DNA of 64,000 nt, from contig NZ_JACHIN010000015.1 of assembly GCF_014203235.1 (NCBI RefSeq), forward strand, positions 98,097 through 162,096. Direction: 5' to 3'. Numbering within the stretch: the stretch's first letter is position 1; each line of letters begins with the position of its first letter. The notes under the pieces are model-generated. The model saw only the letters and a program-made list of their open reading frames with translations. It was not told the origin of the DNA and made no database searches. A program made the position numbers and the translations under genes. Positions 48,052 to 55,549 of this stretch are shown in pieces. Source of the stretch: Nonomuraea endophytica (lineage in GTDB: Bacteria > Actinomycetota > Actinomycetes > Streptosporangiales > Streptosporangiaceae).

Positions 48052-49041
48052 TCAGAGGGGGCGGACGCTTTCGCGCAGGACCACCTCGCCGCGGACCGGC
48101 TCCACCACGGGCTTGTCGGCCGAGGTGAGGGCCAGTTCCAGGGCCCGCGAACCCATGTCCGCCAGCGGCAACCGCACCGTCGTCAGCGCTGGCGCGTGGT
48201 CGCGCAGGGTCGCGATGTCGTCGAACCCCGCCACCGACACGTCCTCCGGCACCCGCACGCCCCGCTCCCTATACGCGGCCAGCGCGCCCACGGCCATGAC
48301 GTCGTTCACCGCGAACACGCAGGTCGCGTCGCCCGTCTCCTGCGCCGCCTGGTAGCCGCCGTCGCGGTCGAACGGGCCGTGGATGACGCGGGGGCGCGGG
48401 AGTCCCAGTTGTTCCAGGGCGGTGACGAATCCGGCGCAACGGTCCGCGGCGGTCATGAGCCGCGGCGGGCCCGCGAGCACCGCGAACCGCCGGTGCCCCA
48501 GCTCCGCCAGCGAACGCGCCAGCGCCGCCGCCCCCTCCCCGTTGGCCGGGGCGACGGTGTCGACGCCGAGCAGGTCCTGGCCGACGCAGGCGACGCGGCC
48601 GCCGCTGGACAGGTAGCGGTCGAGTTCGGCGCGCAGCCGTCCGGTGACCTCGGGGTCGTCGAGCCGCGAACCCACCAGCAGCACCGCCCGCACGCGCTGC
48701 GCGTTGAGCGTGGCGACGTAGGCGATCTCCTGTTCGGGGTCGCGGTGGGTGGTGCCGACCATCACCAGCAGCCCTTCCCCCGCCGCGGCCCGCATGACCC
48801 CGTCGGCCAGCGCCGCGAAGTAGGGGTCGGTGAGATCGTGCACCACGATGCCGATCACGTTGCTGGCACCGCGGGCAAGGGTCTGGGCTGCGATGTTGGC
48901 CCGATAGCCGAGCTCGTCGGCGGCCTGCTCAACGCGGGCACGCAGGCCTGCGCCCACCTGGCGGGTACTGCCGTTCAGCACACGCGAGGCGGTCGCCAGC
49001 GAAACACCCGCCTGCCTCGCCACATCTTCGAGGGTGACCAC
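48052..49041 (-). CDS. LacI-family regulator of the sugar locus
   Basis: The 329-residue protein has a LacI HTH (VTLEDVARQAGVSLATASRVLNGS, 2-25), a hinge (ADELGYRANIAAQTLARGAS) and a sugar-binding-type core (IGIVVHDLTDPYFAALADGV ... VAGFDDIATLRDHAPALTTVRLPLADMG). GTG 49041 is the start. Ten bp upstream lies TGGAAAGCGATTTCCCA, matching the palindrome in front of the Gfo/Idh/MocA operon 9 kb away, so it should repress both itself and that operon until a sugar binds. Confidence 0.92.
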   Translation of the reverse strand: MVTLEDVARQAGVSLATASRVLNGSTRQVGAGLRARVEQAADELGYRANIAAQTLARGASNVIGIVVHDLTDPYFAALADGVMRAAAGEGLLVMVGTTHRDPEQEIAYVATLNAQRVRAVLLVGSRLDDPEVTGRLRAELDRYLSSGGRVACVGQDLLGVDTVAPANGEGAAALARSLAELGHRRFAVLAGPPRLMTAADRCAGFVTALEQLGLPRPRVIHGPFDRDGGYQAAQETGDATCVFAVNDVMAVGALAAYRERGVRVPEDVSVAGFDDIATLRDHAPALTTVRLPLADMGSRALELALTSADKPVVEPVRGEVVLRESVRPL

Positions 49042-49050
49042 GACACCTCC

Positions 49051-49067
49051 TGGAAAGCGATTTCCCA
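49051..49067. promoter_or_regulatory. LacI autoregulatory operator
   Basis: TGGAAAGCGATTTCCCA is a near-palindrome differing by one core base from GGAAAGCGCTTTCC at 39180-39193. It lies just before the start codon of the LacI gene. Confidence 0.7.
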
Positions 49068-49129
49068 GTCTGCCAGACTCCCCCCTCCCCCCGCCTCACA
49101 CATCTCGACGCCGAGGGCCAAAACCCACA

Positions 49130-49313
49130 CCATCCACACCTCGGCGCTGCGGTCAAACCGTCCCCATCCACACCTCGGCGCTGAGAGGTCAAACCCTCCC
49201 ATCCATGCCTCGGCACTGAGGGTCAAAACCCTCCCCATCCATGCCTCGGCACTGAGGGTCAAAACCCTCCCCATCCATGCCTCGGCACTGAGGGTCAAAA
49301 CCCTCCCCATCCA
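49130..49313. repeat. 36-bp tandem array, six units
   Basis: Units begin with CCATCCA at 49130, 49164, 49199, 49235, 49271 and 49307 (period 34-36 bp). The right-hand ones (CCATCCATGCCTCGGCACTG plus AGGGTCAAAACCCTCC) are identical and the left ones degenerate, as in an array growing at one end. AGGGT/ACCCT within each unit can pair. Confidence 0.9.
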
Positions 49314-49319
49314 TTACGG

Positions 49320-49412
49320 CCAGCCACACCCCCACCACCCACCGACGCCCGCTGGCGCCGATCGGGGGGATCGCTTCTCACGTCGGACGTGGTACTCGCC
49401 GCAACGGCGATC
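49320..49412 (+). repeat. Dispersed repeat, copy C
   Basis: It reads CCCCACCACCCACCGACG, then GCTGGCGCCGATCGGGGG, ATCGCTTCTCACGTCGGACG, and ends at TCGCCGCAACGGCGA. It is homologous to copies B and D and in inverted orientation to D 150 bp away. Confidence 0.85.
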
Positions 49413-49557
49413 CGTCAGCCAGCCAAGTGGCAACCCGCCACCCAGCCACGCCATGTCCGAGGGAAATCAGCCCCATGTCCGAGGGGAATCAACCCCGTAG
49501 GGCCAACAAGGCAACGTCGCCATCCGGGTCGCCAAGGTCACCGATCGCCCGGTCACC

Positions 49558-49660
49558 GCATCGCCGTTGCGGTGGGGACCCGTCCGACGTGAGAAGCGAT
49601 CCCCACGACACGCAAGCTCACGTCGGCGGGTGGCGGTGGGGCGGCTGTGCCGTAGCGGAT
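49558..49660 (-). repeat. Dispersed repeat, copy D
   Basis: On the minus strand it has the GCCGCCCCACCGCCACCCGC block, GGGGATCGCTTCTCACGTCG core, and CCGCAACGGCGA end. Copies C and D form an imperfect inverted repeat of about 90 bp around about 145 bp of unrelated DNA. Confidence 0.85.
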
Positions 49661-49663
49661 GGC

Positions 49664-49920
49664 GGGCTGAGCGAGCGCCGCGCAGAACAGCCGGGCTGAG
49701 CAAGCACCGCGCAGAACAGCCGGGCTGAGCGAGCACCGCGCAGAACAGCCGGGCTGAGCGAGCACCGCGCAGAACAGCCGGGCTGAGCAAGCACCGCGGA
49801 AGACAACCGGGCTGCGAGCGCCGCGCAGAACAGCCGGGCTGAGCAAGCACCGCGGAAAACAACCGGGCTGCGAGCGCCGCGTGGAACAGTCCGGGCTGCG
49901 CAAGAGCCGCGTAGGACAGC
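49664..49920. repeat. 29-bp tandem array, nine units
   Basis: Units of GGGCTGAGCGAGCACCGCGC plus AGAACAGCC (29 bp, sometimes 26-27) repeat nine times without spacers. Each unit junction forms CAGCC-G-GGCTG, a small hairpin. There are no unique spacers, so it is not a CRISPR array. The array directly abuts dispersed-repeat copy D. Confidence 0.9.
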
Positions 49921-49926
49921 ATGATG

Positions 49927-49951
49927 GCGCGGGCGGCTGGGCCGCCCGCGC
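49927..49951 (-). terminator. Hairpin terminator of the stalk-protein gene
   Basis: GCGCGGGCGG (49927-49936) and CCGCCCGCGC (49942-49951) pair perfectly around a 5-nt loop. It lies 45 bp beyond the stop of the leftward gene at 49996. Confidence 0.65.
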
Positions 49952-49995
49952 TATCTCTCCGCGGCTCGTCCTGCCAAGCGAGCCCCGGGAGTACG

Positions 49996-51204
49996 TCAGC
50001 CGAACAGCCAGTCCAGGAGGCCGCCGGGCTTCTTGCTCTCCGTTGGCGCGGGGGCCGGGGCGGAGGTGGTGGGGGCCTCGGTGGGCGCCTGGGTGGTCTG
50101 CTTGGCCGAGGGGGCTTGGGTGGCGCGCGGCGGATTGGGGTCGTCGGCGTTGTCGGTGACCGGGTCGTTGGGCTCCGGGGCACGGGTGCCCTTGGAGGTT
50201 GCCTTGGGGGTGGGGTCGCTGTCGCGGGTCGGGGTCACGCGGGGAGCCGGGGTGCGGGTGGCTCGGGCGCGGCTCACCGTGGGCGTTGGGGTGACCGACT
50301 CGGACATGTCGGGTTCGGGGGTGGCCTCGATGGGCTGGTCGGCCGGGTCTTCCGTCTCTTCGGCGGGCGGGGCCACGGGGGTGCTCACCTGGCCGGCGCT
50401 TGAGCACTGGGCGCCGGTGCAGGCCTCGGAGCCGGAGCCGGTCAGCATCCAGCCCGCGCCCACGCCGATCACGACGATGGCGGCCGCCGCCACTACCAGC
50501 ATCTTGGTGCGGCGGCGTACCTCACTCTGTCCGGAATCCGGCTCGTCGGTACCGCTCCAGCCCGAACCGAGGAAGCCCCGGCGCGGCTCGTCGTCATCGT
50601 CGCCGAACGGGCGTTCGTAGGACTTGTCCAGTGGCAGGTATCCGGGCTCGTTCTCGTCACGGTCTCCGTCGTGCCCTGCTACGGCGTCGTAACCGGCTCC
50701 CGCGGCTCCGGCGTCGTATCCAGGTCCCGTCGTGCCCGACTCATAGCCCGTTGTTCCGGGCTCATAGCCTGCTGTTCCCGCTTCATAGCCTGTGCCGGCC
50801 TCGTAGCCCGCTGTTCCGGCCTCGTAACTCGTGCCGGGGTCGTGTCCTGCCGTGGGGTCGTAGCCCGTGATGGACTCGTAGCCGGGCGTGCCGAGGTCGG
50901 CGCCGGAGTTCAGGTCCAGGGGGTCGGCCGGGTCGGTGTGGCTCTTGAGGGCGCTCTGGTCCAGGAGGATGTCCTGGTGGACCAGGGCGTCCGGCTCGGG
51001 CAGGTGGTAGGTCTCCGAACGCTCCCCAGGCGTGCCGGCGTCGCCCGGCAGGTGGTAGGTCTCGCTGAGCACGACGGCCGGCTGCTCGTCGGTGTCCGCG
51101 GCGTCCGTCTCCCACCGGTCGGAGAGCACGTCACCGGTCATGTCCGGGTTTAACGACCTGCCCTGCTCGTCCTCGAATGGTCTGTCCTTCTCGTCGCGCG
51201 ACAC
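49996..51204 (-). CDS. Single-pass membrane protein with GYExGT repeats
   Basis: The 402-residue protein has an acidic cytoplasmic half containing two SETYHLP copies (about 47-70) and a run of G-Y-E/D-x-G-T repeats (about 108-165). A membrane helix lies at about 237-257 (KMLVVAAAAIVVIGVGAGWML), followed by a Pro/Thr-rich outer stalk ending in KKPGGLLDWLFG. The repeats encode a disordered Gly/Tyr region and vary as minisatellites do. The topology (disordered inside, stalk outside) resembles actinobacterial signalling or anti-sigma-type membrane proteins, but no functional domain is recognised. Confidence 0.8.
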   Translation of the reverse strand: MSRDEKDRPFEDEQGRSLNPDMTGDVLSDRWETDAADTDEQPAVVLSETYHLPGDAGTPGERSETYHLPEPDALVHQDILLDQSALKSHTDPADPLDLNSGADLGTPGYESITGYDPTAGHDPGTSYEAGTAGYEAGTGYEAGTAGYEPGTTGYESGTTGPGYDAGAAGAGYDAVAGHDGDRDENEPGYLPLDKSYERPFGDDDDEPRRGFLGSGWSGTDEPDSGQSEVRRRTKMLVVAAAAIVVIGVGAGWMLTGSGSEACTGAQCSSAGQVSTPVAPPAEETEDPADQPIEATPEPDMSESVTPTPTVSRARATRTPAPRVTPTRDSDPTPKATSKGTRAPEPNDPVTDNADDPNPPRATQAPSAKQTTQAPTEAPTTSAPAPAPTESKKPGGLLDWLFG

Positions 51205-51285
51205 GGTGTACCTCTCTAGCTACCGGGTGTGGATCGCGACCTTCCTAACAGACTCCACCACCTCTTGTCCGGAAATTTCACTCGA

Positions 51286-52725
51286 TCACCACAAATAGTC
51301 GTCCGTAACAGGTTTGAACCAGCGCCCCAGTGCTTCACCCAGCGTGTCCGCCCCGGCCCGCGAGGTCCACGCCACGTAACCGTCGGGACGGATCAACAGG
51401 GCCTCCGCCTCGTCTTCCGCCCTGCCTCTGACCACCTCCACCGGCCATCCGGACACCGCCTCGACAAGATCGTCCCGCCCGGCCAGGTCCAGGAGAAACG
51501 GTCGCCCGCCGCGCAGCAACTCTGTCAGCCGTATGTCGCCGTCGTCGGTCTTGATCGCCAGATCGGGGGCCATCCGCCCGGCCCCTGGTACGCCGACGTC
51601 GTAGGCGGTGTCGACGCCGCTGATCATCCCACTCAGATAGGTGTTCACCTCGTCGAAGCCCATCAGCTCCGCGAACAGCTCCCGCAGCGGATCCACCGAC
51701 GGATCCGGGTTGGCCAGCGCCGTCTGGGCCCTGACGTTCCAGAGCACCCGCGCCGCCACCGGGTGCCGCTCGGCGTGGTAGCTGTCGAGCAGTCCGTCCG
51801 GCGCCTGCCCCCGAACCTCCGCCGCCAGCTTCCAGCCCAGGTTGACCGCGTCCTCCAGCCCGGTGTTGAGGCCCTGCCCGCCCCACGGGAAGTGCACGTG
51901 CGCCGCGTCCCCGGCCAGCAGGACCCGGCCGGTCCGGTATCGCTCGGCCTGCAGGGCGGCGTCGCCGTACCGGGAAAGGGCGCGCGGATCGCGCATGGGC
52001 ACGGGAACGCCCGCGATGTGCTCGGCCGCCTCCCGCAGCTCCTCCAGCGTGACCGGCGCCTCCCGGTCGGCGTGCGGCGCCCGGAAGTCATAGGTGGTGA
52101 TGCGGCTGTGCCCGGCGGGATTCACCCATGCGATCAGCCAGCCACGGGGCGTGCGGTGGTAGCCGCCGGGAAGCCCGTAAGGATCCTCCAGCCGCACGTC
52201 TCCCATCAAAGCGGCCACCCGGGCCCCCGTCCCCGTGAACGGGATCCCGGCCGCCTTCCGCACCACACTCCGCGCCCCGTCGGTCCCCACCACGAACCGG
52301 GCCGCCACCTCCCGCCCGTTGGCCGTCACCACCACGCGGTCCTCATGCTGAACCAGCTCCGTCACCTCCTGCCCCCGCCGGATCTCCGCCCCCAGCCCCG
52401 CCGCCCGGCGCGCGAACACCTGCTCCGCCCACGCCTGCGGACTCCCCACCAGGCTCGGCCCGTCCCCGGCCACCGCCCCGAGATCGAGCTCGAACATCCC
52501 GGAGAAGTGAAACCGCAGACTCCCATAGCTCGCCCTGCCCTCCGCCTCCAGCAGTCCGCGCCGGTCGAGGCTCTGCGCCGTGCGCGCGTGCAGCGTCCCC
52601 GCCTTGGACTCCCCAGTCGGTACGGCCAGCCGTTCCAGCACCAGAGCCCGCACCCCCTGCAAGCCCAGCTCCCCCGCCAGCAACATCCCGACCGGCCCGC
52701 CGCCCACGATCACCACGTCATACAT
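51286..52725 (-). CDS. FAD-dependent monooxygenase (Rox-like aromatic hydroxylase)
   Basis: The 479-residue flavoprotein has YDVVIVGGGPVGMLLAGELGLQG (FAD fold), the DG motif FVVGTDGARSVVRKAAGIPFTG, the GD motif GRVLLAGDAAHVHFPWGGQGLNTGLEDAVNLGWKLAAEV, and a C-terminal thioredoxin-like segment. Its length and FxEVNTYLSGMISGVDTAYD-type region resemble rifampicin monooxygenases (Rox) and polyketide hydroxylases. ATG 52725 is the start. It is divergent from an ArsR regulator, its likely repressor. The substrate is an aromatic compound or antibiotic, not determinable here. Confidence 0.88.
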   Translation of the reverse strand: MYDVVIVGGGPVGMLLAGELGLQGVRALVLERLAVPTGESKAGTLHARTAQSLDRRGLLEAEGRASYGSLRFHFSGMFELDLGAVAGDGPSLVGSPQAWAEQVFARRAAGLGAEIRRGQEVTELVQHEDRVVVTANGREVAARFVVGTDGARSVVRKAAGIPFTGTGARVAALMGDVRLEDPYGLPGGYHRTPRGWLIAWVNPAGHSRITTYDFRAPHADREAPVTLEELREAAEHIAGVPVPMRDPRALSRYGDAALQAERYRTGRVLLAGDAAHVHFPWGGQGLNTGLEDAVNLGWKLAAEVRGQAPDGLLDSYHAERHPVAARVLWNVRAQTALANPDPSVDPLRELFAELMGFDEVNTYLSGMISGVDTAYDVGVPGAGRMAPDLAIKTDDGDIRLTELLRGGRPFLLDLAGRDDLVEAVSGWPVEVVRGRAEDEAEALLIRPDGYVAWTSRAGADTLGEALGRWFKPVTDDYLW

Positions 52726-52831
52726 CCGACCCTCCAAAGCCGACTCCCCCACCCGAACACCACAACCCCCAGACCGGTTCCACCGCCCCGACCCCACCCG
52801 CACAGGGCCCGTTCGTTAGTTCGGAATCCTC

Positions 52832-52843
52832 GTACGGACGTAC
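52832..52843. promoter_or_regulatory. Palindrome between monooxygenase and ArsR genes
   Basis: GTACG-GA-CGTAC is perfect and lies in the 163-bp divergent space, upstream of the ArsR gene's -10. It is a candidate operator controlling both genes. Confidence 0.4.
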
Positions 52844-52888
52844 CGTGGCTGTCAAATCACTGTTCGGGAGATGCGTACAATGGGCCCT

Positions 52889-53200
52889 ATGTTGCATCCG
52901 ACCCGCGACCAGATCGACCTGGTGGATGTGATGGCCGCCATCGGGCACCCGGTCCGCGTCGCGATCGTGCGGAAACTGGCCGCCTCGGAAGAGGAAGAGT
53001 TCTGCGGCTCGATCCTGCCGGATGTGCCCAAATCCACCCTGACCGCCCACTGGCGGGTGCTGCGCGAGAGCGGCGTCATCTGTCAGCGCCCCGAGGGCCG
53101 CAAGCTGTTCATCAGGCTCCGCCGTGCGGACCTCGACGACCGCTTCCCCGGCCTCCTCGACCTGATCGTCTACGAAGGATCTAGGGCTCCATCCGAGTAG
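52889..53200 (+). CDS. ArsR-family HTH regulator
   Basis: The 103-residue protein is one ArsR winged helix: VDVMAAIGHPVRVAIVRKLAASEEEEFCGS, VPKSTLTAHWRVLRESGVICQRPEGRKLFIRLRRADLD. The metal-binding Cys motif of metal sensors (C-x-C) is absent, so it probably answers an organic ligand or redox change. TACAAT at 52876-52881 lies 7 nt before ATG 52889, giving a leaderless transcript; ATGs at 52871 and 52880 precede it. It is divergent from the monooxygenase. Confidence 0.88.
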   Translation: MLHPTRDQIDLVDVMAAIGHPVRVAIVRKLAASEEEEFCGSILPDVPKSTLTAHWRVLRESGVICQRPEGRKLFIRLRRADLDDRFPGLLDLIVYEGSRAPSE

Positions 53201-53245
53201 CCCATTCACCGGCACGAACACGCTCGGTGACGCCATCATGACGTC

Positions 53246-54331
<1,086 letters not shown>

Positions 54332-54370
54332 CATAGGCACGGAAGCTGTCCAGCAACGAGGAGCGAATCC

Positions 54371-55549
54371 GTGCCTTCCTCTCGTGACGTCGTGTTCGTC
54401 GACGGCGTGCGCACGCCTTTCGGCAGGTCAGGGCCGAAGGGACTGTACGCGGAGACCCGCGCGGACGACATGGTCGTCCGCGTCATCCGCGAGCTGATCC
54501 GCCGTAACCCCAATCTTCCGCCCGAGCGAGTGGACGAGGTGGCGATCGCGGCCACCACCCAGATCGGCGACCAGGGCCTCACCATCGGGCGTTCCGCCGC
54601 CGTGCTGGCCGGGCTGCCCAAGAGCGTGCCGGGCTACGCCATCGACCGCATGTGCGCGGGCGCGATGACCGCGGTGACCTCGGTCGCGGGCGGCATCGCG
54701 TTCGGCGCCTACGACGTGGCCATCGCCGGCGGCGTCGAGCACATGGGCCGCCACCCGATGGGCGAGGGCGTGGATCCCAACCCGCGCTTCCTGTCGGAGA
54801 AGCTCGTCGACGGCAGCGCCCTGGTCATGGGCATGACCGCCGAGAACCTCCACGACCGCTACCCGGAGATCTCCAAGGAGCGGGCCGACGCCTACGCGGC
54901 GCTGTCGCAGGAGAAGGCGGCCAAGGCCTACGCCGACGGCAAGATCCAGCCGGACCTGGTGCCGACCGCGATCCGGACGGCGGAGAAGGGCTGGGGGCTG
55001 GCCGTACAGGATGAGGCTCCGCGGCCCGGCACGACGGTCGAGGCGCTCGCGGCGCTGAAGACGCCGTTCCGCTCGCACGGCCGGGTCACGGCGGGCAACT
55101 CCTCGGGCATCAACGACGGCGCGACCGGCTGCGTCGTGGCCGCCGCCGACGTCGCCGAGGAGCTCGGCCTCGACGCGAAGATGCGCCTGGTCTCCTACGC
55201 CTTCGCCGGCGTGGACCCCGAGGTGATGGGCGTGGGCCCGATCCCGTCGACCGAGCGCGCCCTGCGCCTGGCCGGTCTGAACATCTCCGACATCGGGCTG
55301 TTCGAGATCAACGAGGCCTTCGCCGTGCAGGTGCTGGCCTTCCTCGACCATTTCGGGATCGACGAGGACAAGGTCAACCCGTACGGCGGCGCCATCGCCT
55401 TCGGCCACCCGCTGGCCTCCTCGGGCGTTCGGCTGATGACGCAGCTCGCCCGCCAGTTCGCCGAGCGGCCCGACGTCCGCTACGGCATCACCACCATGTG
55501 CGTCGGCATGGGCATGGGCGGCACCGTGATCTGGGAGAACCTGGCATGA
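54371..55549 (+). CDS. fadA: Acetyl-CoA acetyltransferase (thiolase, FadA-type)
   Basis: The 392-residue protein has the thiolase signatures: FVDGVRTPFGRSG at the start, IDRMCAGAMTAVTS with the acyl-accepting Cys, NSSGINDGA, LFEINEAFAVQVL, GGAIAFGHPLASSG with the catalytic His, and TMCVGMGMGGTVIWE with the second Cys. It cleaves 3-ketoacyl-CoA in beta-oxidation. GAGGAGCG lies upstream of GTG 54371. Its stop overlaps the next ATG (ATGA), coupling it to the FadB-type enzyme. Confidence 0.96.
   Translation: MPSSRDVVFVDGVRTPFGRSGPKGLYAETRADDMVVRVIRELIRRNPNLPPERVDEVAIAATTQIGDQGLTIGRSAAVLAGLPKSVPGYAIDRMCAGAMTAVTSVAGGIAFGAYDVAIAGGVEHMGRHPMGEGVDPNPRFLSEKLVDGSALVMGMTAENLHDRYPEISKERADAYAALSQEKAAKAYADGKIQPDLVPTAIRTAEKGWGLAVQDEAPRPGTTVEALAALKTPFRSHGRVTAGNSSGINDGATGCVVAAADVAEELGLDAKMRLVSYAFAGVDPEVMGVGPIPSTERALRLAGLNISDIGLFEINEAFAVQVLAFLDHFGIDEDKVNPYGGAIAFGHPLASSGVRLMTQLARQFAERPDVRYGITTMCVGMGMGGTVIWENLA

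Noticed and set aside
47860..49500. 546-residue plus-strand frame through repeats and the LacI gene
   Set aside because: It is antisense to an intact LacI gene and translates tandem repeats.
49130..49920. Possible CRISPR array in the repeat-dense region
   Set aside because: Repeats are contiguous, with no unique spacers of constant size, unit lengths drift, and no cas genes are present.
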